Part shown: positions 9,296 through 17,719 of the stretch, piece by piece
Layout: every line of letters begins with the position of its first letter
Position numbering within the stretch: position 1 is the stretch's first letter
Source: a virus
Reading direction: 5' to 3' (one strand)
Length of the DNA stretch: 50,717 nt
IMG/VR virus record: IMGVR_UViG_3300035698_023245
Location: 1-50,717 of that record
The notes under the pieces: model-generated
Database searches by the model: none
The model's input: only the letters and a program-made list of their open reading frames with translations
Told to the model about the DNA's origin: nothing
Translations under genes and position numbers: made by a program

Positions 9296-10351
9296 TTATT
9301 CCTTTAGTAACTTCTTAATACTTTTGATTTTTTTAGGTATTAAATCATCGTATAGAAATGTAGAATTTAGATAGCTATGTTCTTTAAACTCAACACCCAT
9401 GGCAGCACTATAGTAAACGATTGATTCTTCTAGATGATCGTCTTCTTCTAATAATAAACCCATTTCATACCATGGCTCACGGCGCATTTCATATTCTATA
9501 ATTGCTTTCCAGAAATGTATAGCTGCTTGTTTTCTATTGTTCAAAGCTTTAAAGCATTGCCCCATAAAAATATAAGCTTGGCTTCGTTCTGCATTCCAAT
9601 TCATAATCTTAAGTGCTTCATCGAAAACTATAAGTGATTTTTCGTATTGTTTCTGGTATAAATATTCACGGGCTAGATAAAACATGTTTCTATCTAACAA
9701 CTCGTTGTTTATAATACTTAACTCAAGTCCTGCTAGATAGTGAGTACGGTCAGTCTTTTTATTCTGCCAATGGTGATGATAAATGTGCTCAAAAAACCCG
9801 TCTTCTCGTACCTCTACGCCATCTCTTTTTTGCTCTACTTCGTGTACTTGACCAACCCAGTGATATTTAGATTTACGAAAAAACTTACTGTGGGTAAATT
9901 CAAGGGCACAGGAGCCATCTTCGTTATGTGAAAAACAAAACTTATATATTAGATGGTCATTGTCTGGTAAGGCTTTTAACACTTCTTCGATATTCCATTC
10001 TGGTATTTCATCTGCGTCTGGTTGAAACACCCAATCATTTTCTGTTAGAGTCAAGGCATAATTGCGAGCATTTGAGAAATGGAAGTATTTTTCATTGGTA
10101 TCAAATATTGGTGAAAAACCAAATTGTTTAGCGAAGTCATCAATGTTTTGTTTGGTTGGTTGTATTTTGAACTTATCTTCAACTTCATCTACGGCACAAC
10201 CATATTTTCTAGCAATTGATACGGTGTCATCGGTAGAGCCTGTATCAACTACCACAATGTCGTTGCAGTATTTTATCAAATAATCAAGAAGCCGAGGTAA
10301 AGTATCGGCTTCGTTTTTTACAATTATTGCACAACTAAACTTTTCTTGCAT
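9296..10351 (-). CDS. Family 2 glycosyltransferase with helical C-terminus
   Basis: Residues 1 to about 130 form a GT2 domain: SCAIIVKNEADTLPRLL, then VVDTGSTDDTV (first acidic motif), and FQPDADEIPEW (DxD). This type resembles the WaaE-like transferases. The C-terminal 150 residues contain repeated aromatic and alanine-rich helices, such as YLAREYLYQKQYEKSL and AYIFMGQCFKALNNRKQAA, that look like TPR units. TPR-tailed GT2 proteins are common in bacteria that modify surface glycans or glycopeptides. It ends one base before the start of the dehydrogenase gene. Confidence 0.85.
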   Translation of the reverse strand: MQEKFSCAIIVKNEADTLPRLLDYLIKYCNDIVVVDTGSTDDTVSIARKYGCAVDEVEDKFKIQPTKQNIDDFAKQFGFSPIFDTNEKYFHFSNARNYALTLTENDWVFQPDADEIPEWNIEEVLKALPDNDHLIYKFCFSHNEDGSCALEFTHSKFFRKSKYHWVGQVHEVEQKRDGVEVREDGFFEHIYHHHWQNKKTDRTHYLAGLELSIINNELLDRNMFYLAREYLYQKQYEKSLIVFDEALKIMNWNAERSQAYIFMGQCFKALNNRKQAAIHFWKAIIEYEMRREPWYEMGLLLEEDDHLEESIVYYSAAMGVEFKEHSYLNSTFLYDDLIPKKIKSIKKLLKE

Positions 10352-10360
10352 AGTATTACT

Positions 10361-10735
10361 TTAATTAATTATTTCATACTTTCTATTTTCAGATACTGCA
10401 ATCACATGTTTTCCATTTTTGTCTGAAAATCCTAGAAAGTTTGTAATTTTTGTCGGTTGATTACCGTTTAATGTACGTTGTACACGTCTAAAATAAATTA
10501 GTTTAACATTTTCGTTTTTAACAATTCGACCGTATATGACGTTATCTTTATAATAAATTAACCCATAGTTTAGGTCTACGCAGTACCTATCGTGTGGGCT
10601 ATCTTTATGATAAATGTCAAAAGATTGTAATTTTGATTGGTCTATATGACCGAAATGATGTTCTTCTCCGTCAAATTGTTTAAGAGAAGTTCCATCGTCA
10701 TAGAAGGCTTCCCAAATATACGTTAGTTCTTCCAT
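10361..10735 (-). CDS. Hypothetical protein
   Basis: The 124-residue product is not recognised. It has no signal peptide or membrane segment and is rich in aromatic residues. The sequence opens with WEAFYDDGTSLKQFD and alternates short polar and hydrophobic stretches, suggesting a small beta-rich domain. It lies between the virion genes and the left sugar-modification island. Confidence 0.6.
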   Translation of the reverse strand: MEELTYIWEAFYDDGTSLKQFDGEEHHFGHIDQSKLQSFDIYHKDSPHDRYCVDLNYGLIYYKDNVIYGRIVKNENVKLIYFRRVQRTLNGNQPTKITNFLGFSDKNGKHVIAVSENRKYEIIN

Positions 10736-10761
10736 AATCTGTATGCTTTAAGAAAATAACT

Positions 10762-10830
10762 TTATTGCCCGTGCCTAATCATTGCATCAATTCTTCTTTT
10801 AAGTCTGCTGTTGAATCTTTTTCCTCTCAT
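10762..10830 (-). CDS. 22-residue basic peptide (possible)
   Basis: A 22-codon frame starts at the ATG at 10830, which overlaps the upstream stop as ATGA, a coupling used throughout this genome. Eight of 22 residues are Arg or Lys (MRGKRFNSRLKRR at the start). It is shorter than any reliable gene and could be chance. The rest of the gap to 10735 holds nothing else that I can see. Confidence 0.3.
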   Translation of the reverse strand: MRGKRFNSRLKRRIDAMIRHGQ

Positions 10831-11039
10831 TCGAATTCCGATGCTTTAAATCTAATGACTGGTTTGTGCTTTATTAAACAACGTATCTCATCTTTACTTT
10901 GCCTGTAGAGTATAACAATATCTTTTTGTTGAAATAAGTCTAAGTTTTTATTTATTGCGTCGTTATCTTTGTCACGGATACTTTTAACAAGTTTCTTCAT
11001 CAAATCAACGAATTCTGGGTTATTACGTGAGATTTTCAT
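10827..11039 (-). CDS. Small hypothetical protein
   Basis: Seventy residues, mostly helical and charged, with no recognised motif. It follows the virion-like paralogue with a one-base gap, so it belongs to the capsid operon. Its size and place would suit a small head-completion or assembly factor, but that is a guess from position only. Confidence 0.5.
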   Translation of the reverse strand: MKISRNNPEFVDLMKKLVKSIRDKDNDAINKNLDLFQQKDIVILYRQSKDEIRCLIKHKPVIRFKASEFE

Positions 11040-11040
11040 A

Positions 11041-11541
11041 TTAATTTTCGTCGTAAGAAAGTGAGAATGTAAATGTTTCTGTATCTCCAGCTTCAGCGCT
11101 TGCTACTGTTTGAAGTTGTAACACGATATAGTCACTGTATCCAGCCTCCGTAAAATTGCCAGCCAAGTCACCTCCAATTGAAACATTGGCTGTTCCTGGA
11201 TCTTCGGTTGGTATTGATGTAGTTGCAACTACCGATTCAGTAGCAACTGGTGTGGCATATGCTGTTTCTTCACCTGCCCAGTCCATATCTTCACCAGTGC
11301 CAAGGCTACCACTTGATTTCCAGAATTGAAGATTTTGTATTAAATTAAAAGTACCAGTTAAATGCGCTCTTAACCATATTTCATAACTATTGTTACCAGC
11401 CGTAAGTGGATATGTAGCGTAGTTGGTAGCTGTGAGGTCGTCTATGCTTTTAAAATTAAACAAATTACCGCTAAGACCCATATCTGTAGGTGTTCCTGGA
11501 TCTGCACCGTAATTTTGATTCCATTGAAAACTCGCAGGCAT
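11041..11541 (-). CDS. Virion-associated protein, tandem paralogue 2
   Basis: The 166-residue product is a clear paralogue of its upstream neighbour. Both begin MPASF-WN-YG, share NSYE-WLRAH-TGTF in the middle and end EAGYSDYI-LQLQT followed by a short strand and YDE. The sequence is rich in Thr, Ser, Gly and aromatic residues with almost no lysine, as in all-beta virion proteins. Position after the major capsid gene suggests a decoration protein or minor head/tail component. I do not recognise the family. Confidence 0.6.
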   Translation of the reverse strand: MPASFQWNQNYGADPGTPTDMGLSGNLFNFKSIDDLTATNYATYPLTAGNNSYEIWLRAHLTGTFNLIQNLQFWKSSGSLGTGEDMDWAGEETAYATPVATESVVATTSIPTEDPGTANVSIGGDLAGNFTEAGYSDYIVLQLQTVASAEAGDTETFTFSLSYDEN

Positions 11542-11554
11542 TTCTACCCCCTAT

Positions 11555-12061
11555 TTAAGTTTCGTCGTAACAAATTTTAAAAACAAAATCATTTGTATCA
11601 GCAAGACCAGCGTCAACAGTGGTTTGTAATTGCAATGTAATATAATCAGAATAACCAGCCTCTGTCAATTCACCAGATGCACTTCCATCAATACTTACGT
11701 TAGCGGTATCTGGTTCGTCAACTAGTACTTCGTCTGTGGCTACGGTTGAATCTGTTTTTATAGCGGCAACATAAACTTCTTGAGCTAAACCGTTGAACTT
11801 GATATTTTCACCACCTTCTAAATCTCCTGATTCTTTATAGAATCGTAGATTACCAATTGTTGTGAACGTTCCTGTAAAGTGTGCACGTAACCAGACTTCA
11901 TAAGAATTTTCACCAACCGTAATTGGGTAAACATCATAATCAGTCGAATCTGTTAAGTCGTTATAGTTTTTGAAGTTAAAGAGGCTACCATTAGCACCTA
12001 AATCAAAGCTAAGACCGCTAGATGTACCATACGTGCAGTTCCAATTAAAAGATGCTGGCAT
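11555..12061 (-). CDS. Virion-associated protein, tandem paralogue 1
   Basis: At 168 residues it aligns end to end with the gene that follows it, including the NSYEVWLRAHFTGTF and EAGYSDYITLQLQT segments. The two differ mainly in short loops, consistent with an old tandem duplication in the capsid operon. Acidic and threonine-rich loops and absence of cysteine-rich or membrane segments fit an exposed beta-sandwich protein. Two non-identical copies suggest a hetero-oligomer or divided roles on the particle. Confidence 0.6.
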   Translation of the reverse strand: MPASFNWNCTYGTSSGLSFDLGANGSLFNFKNYNDLTDSTDYDVYPITVGENSYEVWLRAHFTGTFTTIGNLRFYKESGDLEGGENIKFNGLAQEVYVAAIKTDSTVATDEVLVDEPDTANVSIDGSASGELTEAGYSDYITLQLQTTVDAGLADTNDFVFKICYDET

Positions 12062-12080
12062 AGTATTGTTTACCTGATTT

Positions 12081-12488
12081 TTACTTAGTTTGAGTGGCTT
12101 TAAATACTAACCATTCTGCTGGGTGTTTCACACGATAGTGTGCCATGTATCCAGCTTTGTTTAAGAAATCATCTTTACCACAAACAGGGCATTTTTGCCA
12201 AGTAACTCTTTCTTTAAGTTTAGCGTTTGTTTTTTTTATTTTTGTTTTTACAGACTCAGATGTGTCCTCTGCTGCTTCTAAATAAAATTCATCTGGTCTT
12301 TCTTTGATTAAACGTTTTGCGTGGTCAAGTGGCATCATTGCTTGAAAGCGTTTGAAAATATAATCCTGACTTGCGTAACGTTCTTCTTTTATCCCAATTT
12401 TTAACAAATGTTCTGGAAAAAATTTATCGAGGGTAACAATTACTCTCGCATTGTTCACAGTTCTACTTTTAACAATCACTTTAGCCAT
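12081..12488 (-). CDS. Zinc-finger-containing hypothetical protein of the capsid operon
   Basis: The 135-residue protein has a C2H2-like finger at its C-terminus: CPVCGKDDF, then a His-containing helix ending HYRVKHPAEW. The first 90 residues are basic and helical with no recognised motif. It is the first gene after the capsid protein and is separated from it by a strong hairpin. It could be a connector or nucleic-acid-binding head protein; the sequence does not decide. Confidence 0.5.
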   Translation of the reverse strand: MAKVIVKSRTVNNARVIVTLDKFFPEHLLKIGIKEERYASQDYIFKRFQAMMPLDHAKRLIKERPDEFYLEAAEDTSESVKTKIKKTNAKLKERVTWQKCPVCGKDDFLNKAGYMAHYRVKHPAEWLVFKATQTK

Positions 12489-12522
12489 TTCTACTCCTAT
12501 ATACTTTAATTAATTTTGGTAT

Positions 12523-12549
12523 AGAAGGGGGGTGAAAACACCCCCCTCT
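12523..12549 (-). terminator. Strong G-C hairpin after the capsid gene
   Basis: On the minus strand AGAGGGGGGTG, loop TTTT, CACCCCCCTTCT forms a near-perfect stem of about eleven base pairs, 25 bases after the capsid stop. There is no T-run behind it, so it may act as a partial terminator, a pause or an RNase barrier that raises capsid mRNA level over downstream genes. Confidence 0.55.
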
Positions 12550-12573
12550 GTACCGTGTCTATTATACTACAGT

Positions 12574-13614
12574 CTAAAGAACGTTGCTAATCATTGCCTG
12601 CCAATGTGGAACTCTAACTTCTAGAACTACGTTCCAAACAATTGTTTCTGTTGAAGCAAGAGTTAGGGCACGGTATGTAGGAAGTTTATAAGCAGGTTCT
12701 GTTTGAGCAAGAGCGATTTCATCAAGTGTCAAGATGAACGCATCTTTGTTTGTACTGATTGCATTTGCTGTTGTGATCCATGGATCATAAACGATATCTA
12801 CAGCACCGTAAGGTGACATGTATTTAGCTACGTTATAACCGAATCTTTGATTGCCATTTGGGTCATTGTATAGTACTTTGCTTGCCCATAGGTCTGCAAA
12901 GGTACTAAGAGTAGATGCACCCATTACCAAGTGAGTTGGTTGTCCACCTTGTTCTGTTACAGCAAGAATAGCGGCATCAACTTTTGCCAAAGTGATAGCA
13001 GCAGCAGCACCGTCGATGTTGTTTCCGGCTGGGGCGTAATCTGAGATCAAGTTGTATATACCGTCAAACTCGGCTGGTGTACCAGTTTCGTCACCGTAGT
13101 AAATTTTCTTTTCTACGTCATGCATAATTTTACGAAGACCACGTTCGATATGCAGTTGTTGTAGATTGTAGTAATCACTTGCAGCCCACTGTGCCAAGTC
13201 ACAAACTTCCACTCTTGTAGCAAAAGTTTTCACTTGTGCTGAGTAACGAGTGATAGTTGATTCGTTAACAGGTGGAGTACCGCACTCTGCTGTTGCTGTG
13301 TCTGTACTACCGATAGCAGTTACCATGTCCCAGCTGTGGGTTAATCCATTTGCAGGAACTTTTGGTAGCATGTCTAGGATAGGAGTCTTACGTTTTGTAA
13401 CGTCAGCCATCTGTTTGTCAAGGTGTTCACGTTGAGCAAATGTGGTTGATGTAGATGTACTGACTGTTTTTTCAAGCAGTGCAGTTATATTGTCAAGCTG
13501 ACTCGACAAGCTTGATTTCTCTACTTCTTGAAGTTGCTTTTCTTCTTCTTGAATTGATTTATCAATTTCTTCAATCGTTTCAAGAATTTTAATTGTTTCG
13601 GCGCTTTTAGCCAT
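12574..13614 (-). CDS. Major capsid protein
   Basis: The 346-residue protein has a Glu/Gln-rich helical N-terminus of about 50 residues, of the kind removed or used as a scaffold segment in HK97-fold capsid proteins. Then come a long middle region with PILDMLPKVP and many short beta segments, and a C-terminal segment ending VPHWQAMISNVL. It lies directly after the prohead protease gene and has the codon use of a highly expressed gene. The assignment rests on size, composition and gene order. Confidence 0.8.
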   Translation of the reverse strand: MAKSAETIKILETIEEIDKSIQEEEKQLQEVEKSSLSSQLDNITALLEKTVSTSTSTTFAQREHLDKQMADVTKRKTPILDMLPKVPANGLTHSWDMVTAIGSTDTATAECGTPPVNESTITRYSAQVKTFATRVEVCDLAQWAASDYYNLQQLHIERGLRKIMHDVEKKIYYGDETGTPAEFDGIYNLISDYAPAGNNIDGAAAAITLAKVDAAILAVTEQGGQPTHLVMGASTLSTFADLWASKVLYNDPNGNQRFGYNVAKYMSPYGAVDIVYDPWITTANAISTNKDAFILTLDEIALAQTEPAYKLPTYRALTLASTETIVWNVVLEVRVPHWQAMISNVL

Positions 13615-13632
13615 TTTAAATCCTCGTATGTG

Positions 13633-15105
13633 TTAGTTAACTATCTGTTCATGCTGTTCATACTTTTTTCTAAGGGCTTGTCTCATAGCAAAGATGTTTT
13701 GACTATAAGGATTATCTTTTTCTACTTTTTCTAAAGCTTCTTTAAGAGTTAGTTTATCAATTCTGATTTCACCGTCGTCAGAAACTTTACTTTCGAATTT
13801 TTCAACACTTGCTGTTTTTCTATCAGCAGGTTGTTGTTCGATTTCTGCAATTTTATTAGATAGTTCAACTATTTGAGAATCTCTTGTTTTCATTGCGTTT
13901 ACTTGTGTCTTGGTAATACTAAGCAATTTTTCAAGAGCTTTTTTCATTTCATTTTCATCTGAAGGTTCTTCTGTATTTTTAGTTTCTTCCTTTTCGGCTG
14001 GTTCTTTTTCACTTAGTTCAGCTGATGCCAATAATTTCAAATCTTCAACGATTTTCATAACTGGTGCTGGGTCTTTTCCTCTTTCTTTAAAGAGATAAGC
14101 TACCCACGTTAAACTAGCGGCAACATCAACGATGTTATAACCAGTAGATAGGTCTTTCTTTACATCTTCTTCAGATTCTTCTAGACTTTTTTCTTCCTTT
14201 ACTTCTACTGCTTCTTCAATTTCTTCTTCAGATTTTTCTTCAGGTTCTTCCTTAGATTCTTCTTCTTTTGCTTCTTCTTTAGGTTCTTCATCTAGTTTTT
14301 CTTCTTCAACCACTACTTCTTCTTCGGTTTCTTCCTCAACTACTTCTTCTTCATCTGATTCAGATTTTGAAGCTTCTTCTTCAGTTTTGGCTTTCACTTC
14401 TTCTGTTTCAGCTTCAACTGTTTCAGTTTCTTCAGAAATAACTTTTTCTTCTTTTGTTTCTTCAATCTCAGTCTCTGGCTTTGCTTCGGGTGTGTCTTTT
14501 TTGACGTCCGTAGCTTCCAGTGAGGTTTGTTTTGTCATTACTTCTTCCTTATTAATATGTTTAGGCAACGATTTAGCTATGGCATTAACCCATGTTGTTG
14601 GATTAGCAGGTGAGGCTGTAACGGCAATATGGTCAAGATCAACATTCTTATATACGGTGATCCATCCTTCTCCTGCCGTTTTTTCTGTTTCTGATTCTTT
14701 AACGTACCCACCAATTGACAATCCTAATTCCTTTTTCTGGTCATTAAGTGCAATCCAGAGGTCATTTGATTTTGAAAACTCATTTAGTTTAGCTTCTACT
14801 ATAAGTCTGTAATCATCTGTTACGGTTAATTCGATTTCATTGCTTAGTTCACTAGACCATCCTCTTTCGTGGTCGTCATTCATTTTCACTGCGTGTTGTT
14901 TTAAAGAATTAGCCATGCTATCAATTGCTTCTGGAGACATTTTGTCTTTTTGTAAGTCAATCTCGGTATTAGAAGCTTCGCCAACTATGTAGCGTTCTTC
15001 TTTATCTCCATTTTTTACTACTCTAGTTTTTATAATAGGCAAAGTAAACTTGAAGTGCTTTGCTACTTCTTGTAAGTTGACTTCTTTAACGATTTTTTTT
15101 GCCAT
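13633..15105 (-). CDS. HK97-type prohead protease fused to an acidic scaffold
   Basis: Residues about 25-170 form a serine prohead protease: ERYIVGEASN, His79 in NDDHERG, Ser130 in KELGLSIGGYV and DLDHIAVTASPANP. Residues about 195-320 are an unusually long Glu-rich coiled region built of EE, EEV and EEE blocks. A helical tail follows with residues 380-490 predicted to be coiled. This one-polypeptide arrangement of protease plus internal scaffold is known from several phages that lack a separate scaffold gene. Cleavage would release the scaffold during maturation. The capsid gene follows after 18 bases. Confidence 0.85.
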   Translation of the reverse strand: MAKKIVKEVNLQEVAKHFKFTLPIIKTRVVKNGDKEERYIVGEASNTEIDLQKDKMSPEAIDSMANSLKQHAVKMNDDHERGWSSELSNEIELTVTDDYRLIVEAKLNEFSKSNDLWIALNDQKKELGLSIGGYVKESETEKTAGEGWITVYKNVDLDHIAVTASPANPTTWVNAIAKSLPKHINKEEVMTKQTSLEATDVKKDTPEAKPETEIEETKEEKVISEETETVEAETEEVKAKTEEEASKSESDEEEVVEEETEEEVVVEEEKLDEEPKEEAKEEESKEEPEEKSEEEIEEAVEVKEEKSLEESEEDVKKDLSTGYNIVDVAASLTWVAYLFKERGKDPAPVMKIVEDLKLLASAELSEKEPAEKEETKNTEEPSDENEMKKALEKLLSITKTQVNAMKTRDSQIVELSNKIAEIEQQPADRKTASVEKFESKVSDDGEIRIDKLTLKEALEKVEKDNPYSQNIFAMRQALRKKYEQHEQIVN

Positions 15106-15123
15106 ATGCTCCTCTGATTAATT

Positions 15124-15411
15124 TTATAAATGCATTGCTATTGTATATTCTTTTGGGTCATAAATCTGTTGTTGTGCTCTAAAAGCTCCAGGCTTGTTTG
15201 CACACCAATCTTCTAAAGTCATAAAGGGTGGCATTGATTTATCGTTCTGTTCACACCAGCCTATATCGTCTGAAGTCATCTTTAAAAATTCTGTGCCATC
15301 TTTATCGTCTACCGTTGTAACAAATGTTCTTCTAAAAATGTAACGCTTGCTGGTTGCTTTTCCTGGAATTCTGAATTGTCTATGGTAACCACAGTTATAT
15401 ATAATTTCCAT
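15124..15411 (-). CDS. Small hypothetical protein at the start of the capsid operon
   Basis: The 95-residue product has several aromatic and cysteine residues (YNCGYHRQF, WCEQND, WCANKPGA) but no known motif. The ATG at 15411 has no recognisable Shine-Dalgarno; it directly follows a hairpin and T-run, so translation may depend on that structure. It ends 18 bases before the protease gene. Confidence 0.5.
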   Translation of the reverse strand: MEIIYNCGYHRQFRIPGKATSKRYIFRRTFVTTVDDKDGTEFLKMTSDDIGWCEQNDKSMPPFMTLEDWCANKPGAFRAQQQIYDPKEYTIAMHL

Positions 15412-15414
15412 AAA

Positions 15415-15461
15415 GAAAAACCTATAGTACGGGCAAGCTAGGATGCTTACTATACTATAGG
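15415..15461 (-). terminator. Intrinsic terminator-like hairpin abutting a start codon
   Basis: On the minus strand CCTATAGTA pairs with TACTATAGG (9 bp), and inside it GTAAGC pairs with GCTTGC around ATCCTA. TTTTTCTTT follows, then the ATG at 15411. This has the form of a rho-independent terminator ending the glycosyltransferase operon. Its T-run is also the leader of the next gene, so it could instead be a regulated leader or processing site. Confidence 0.6.
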
Positions 15462-15478
15462 CTGTTGTGTCTGTAGAT

Positions 15479-15507
15479 AACTTATTCTATGTCAAAATTT
15501 TTGTCAA
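15479..15507 (-). promoter_or_regulatory. Candidate sigma70-like promoter before capsid operon
   Basis: A perfect -35 hexamer TTGACA (minus strand, plus positions 502-507 of kb 15) is followed after 17 bases by TAAGTT, a poor -10 match. It lies in one of the few intergenic gaps, between the zinc-ribbon gene and the hairpin. In AT-rich DNA such a match can arise by chance. Confidence 0.25.
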
Positions 15508-15515
15508 GTGTATTT

Positions 15516-15644
15516 TTATTTTTCTAGTGATGTCTCGCTACTTCCACACACGGGGCATTTAGGCATAACTGTTTTGACGTAATTCTTTTTTTCCTTGATG
15601 TGAAACCGCTGACCGCACGTTCTGCATGTATATGTTTTCTTCAT
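15516..15644 (-). CDS. Small zinc-ribbon protein
   Basis: The 42-residue protein MKKTYTCRTCGQRF... has two CxxC knuckles (CRTCG and CPVCG) 24 residues apart, the spacing of a rubredoxin-type zinc ribbon. Its start overlaps the stop of the glycosyltransferase gene as TAATG. It may be an adaptor or nucleic-acid-binding protein. Confidence 0.6.
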   Translation of the reverse strand: MKKTYTCRTCGQRFHIKEKKNYVKTVMPKCPVCGSSETSLEK

Positions 15645-16747
15645 TACGCCTCTGCATTTATTCTAATTAAGTGTTCGTTTAATGGCGTTGTGTTACTGGT
15701 ATCAATCAATAGATTCTTATAGCCAAGTTCTCTCATCATGCCAAGCAATATTATATCGGTGAAACCATACTTGCAATCATAAATTAAGTCAACGTACCTT
15801 TCTTGGAAGCTTTGTAAGAACCTTTCGTTGAGTATTTTGAAATCATATGCCAGCACTTTGACTTTTTCATTAGGACGCATTGAAGCAAGTTTTACCTTTA
15901 GGGCTTTTCTAGCTCCATCTTTTGACATTTTATGTATATCAAAAAAAGCATTTGGTTCAATTTGCTTAATTAATTTAGGTAATTTCTTACCCCATCTATC
16001 AAGAAATAATGTTCTATTTATAAGTTCAACTTTCTTAGTTTCTTTTTTGTTTCTACCCATTGTCATTCCTTCGTAATGGGTCAAGATACTTTCTCTAGCA
16101 ATGTATATTTTATATCCATTTTCTATAAGCTTTACGATGTAGTCGCTGTCTTCGAAGTATCCTTTTTTATATTGTTCATCAAAACCAGCTAAGCTAGTAA
16201 GGGTTAGTAAGCAAGCACCAGTTATACATTCAACTTGTGAAGTTTCTTTATCTTTGTTTGGTTTTGTTCCTAATAGTGTATGCTTTGGTATCCAATCTTT
16301 GTTAAAAGTCATACCATCGTGTTGAATTGTACCGTTTGGGTATAACAACCTTGCCCCTATAGCACCTGCTTTTTCATAATGCATGGCATTGGTTAACGGC
16401 TGTAACCAATTTTCATGCGCTATGGTATCGTCGTTCAAGAAAAGCACGTACTTTGTTTTTACTAATTTTAAGCCTTGATTATTAAACGCTGCATACGATT
16501 TATTGATTTTATTATGGATAACTTTTAAATTATCTAATTTTAACGAATCAAGATACTTTTTAGTTTTATCAGTGCTACCATTGTTTATAATTATTAACTT
16601 ATATCCAGTTGGCGTGTATTTTCTAATAGAATCAAAGCAACTTTTTATATATTTATAGTTGTTATGCGTGCCGATGACAATGGTTACATCTTTGCTTTCT
16701 GTTACCAGAGATACCCATGAATCACGTGATTTTTCTTCACAGAAGGA
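15644..16747 (-). CDS. GT2 half of an interrupted GT4-GT2 glycosyltransferase
   Basis: This frame continues in phase from the stop of the GT4 gene. It opens with CEEKSRDSWVSLVTE, which reads like the last helix of a GT4 protein. A full GT2 domain follows: VTIVIGTHNNY, LIIINNGSTDKT and YVLFLNDDT. No ATG, GTG or TTG occurs in frame between the TAA at 16748 and a GTG at 16447, and that GTG lies inside the GT2 domain. A separate gene would thus lose its first strands. Either the TAA is a nonsense mutation, or it is read through, or a non-standard start is used. The C-terminal 90 residues form an extra domain of unknown role. Confidence 0.7.
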   Translation of the reverse strand, partial: SFCEEKSRDSWVSLVTESKDVTIVIGTHNNYKYIKSCFDSIRKYTPTGYKLIIINNGSTDKTKKYLDSLKLDNLKVIHNKINKSYAAFNNQGLKLVKTKYVLFLNDDTIAHENWLQPLTNAMHYEKAGAIGARLLYPNGTIQHDGMTFNKDWIPKHTLLGTKPNKDKETSQVECITGACLLTLTSLAGFDEQYKKGYFEDSDYIVKLIENGYKIYIARESILTHYEGMTMGRNKKETKKVELINRTLFLDRWGKKLPKLIKQIEPNAFFDIHKMSKDGARKALKVKLASMRPNEKVKVLAYDFKILNERFLQSFQERYVDLIYDCKYGFTDIILLGMMRELGYKNLLIDTSNTTPLNEHLIRINAEA

Positions 16748-17719
16748 TTAACTGCGTTTAGATGCTTGCACAGAAAGTGTTTTTAATAGTTTTGGATTAT
16801 CAATTAATTGTTTGGTGTATTTTGTCATATTTTTTATATTGCTAAATAAGTATCCAGATTTGCCATGTTCAATAATTTCTGAAGGACCGCCAACTTTGTA
16901 ACAAACTGGTATAGCCCCTGTAGACATAGCTTCGATAATGGTTAGACCAAAGTGTTCGGCTGCGCTTGGTTGAGAGTGTTTGTAGCCAGAACAATGCCAG
17001 TAGATAGAGGCACGTTCAAACCAAGTTCTTAATTCAGCAGAAGAACTGTTTACAATAAATTCTACATTCAGTTTATTTTTTTTGACATATTCTTGTAGAG
17101 TTTTAAGATATTCTTTAGCTCTTTTTTCAACTGTTCCAAGGTTTGTAGTGCCAGCCATTACCAATTTCCAGCCTAGCTTATTAAGAGGCTTAAAAGCCTT
17201 AAGCATATGGTCATGCCCTTTATCAGAAGCATCGTTGCGTATGTCGAATCTGCTTACATGCATGATTATCTTTTCTTTTTTTGCATACGGTTTGAAAAGG
17301 GTTGTTGGTGGATAGATTACGGTTGAATCTACACCCCAATTTTTCTTAATATGTTTTTGGGTGTATTTACTGTTGGCAACGACAGTAAAACCATCTGTGT
17401 TTTGTTGCACAATAGGAAACCAAACAATATCAAATTTATTTTTTGTAAAGTTACTTTGTTTACAAGCTGAGTGCCAAGCACTTATCCAAATATCATAATT
17501 TGACTCGCAACCAGTTTTATATTTGATAATATTTATTTTGCTAGTATCAATTCCACAATTTCTTTGATACCAGCTATTTGTTCTTATTGGTATCTGTTTA
17601 TTAGGTAGTATGAGTAAATCAACGTCGTAATATTTGGTTAAGTATTCAAGAAACTTAACTGTGTGAATTGTGCCACCACCAACTGTATGAGCATGTTCTG
17701 CATAACAACCTACTCGCAT
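16748..17719 (-). CDS. GT4-family glycosyltransferase, probably truncated by in-frame TAA
   Basis: The 323-residue product is a GT-B enzyme. Its N-terminus has GGGTIHTVKFLEYL, and the second domain has the GT4 signature EHFGLTIIEAMSTGAIPV, in which the two Glu residues bind the donor nucleotide sugar. It stops at SVQASKRS, before the C-terminal helix that normally packs back on the N-domain; that helix is encoded in the same frame beyond the stop. The start overlaps the methyltransferase gene by 10 bases. Confidence 0.8.
   Translation of the reverse strand: MRVGCYAEHAHTVGGGTIHTVKFLEYLTKYYDVDLLILPNKQIPIRTNSWYQRNCGIDTSKINIIKYKTGCESNYDIWISAWHSACKQSNFTKNKFDIVWFPIVQQNTDGFTVVANSKYTQKHIKKNWGVDSTVIYPPTTLFKPYAKKEKIIMHVSRFDIRNDASDKGHDHMLKAFKPLNKLGWKLVMAGTTNLGTVEKRAKEYLKTLQEYVKKNKLNVEFIVNSSSAELRTWFERASIYWHCSGYKHSQPSAAEHFGLTIIEAMSTGAIPVCYKVGGPSEIIEHGKSGYLFSNIKNMTKYTKQLIDNPKLLKTLSVQASKRS

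Noticed and set aside
14387-14812. 141-residue plus-strand frame rich in Ser and Val
   Set aside because: It is antisense to the Glu-rich scaffold part of the protease gene, where GAA/GAG runs give TTC/CTC and few stops.
15644-16447. Independent GT2 gene starting at the GTG at 16447
   Set aside because: That codon lies just before the DxD strand and would remove the first half of the catalytic domain; the frame upstream encodes the missing strands.
15644-17719. Genome-wide recoding of TAA as a sense codon
   Set aside because: Many genes here end in TAA at sensible places, and TAG and TGA are also used, so only a local event at 16748 is likely.
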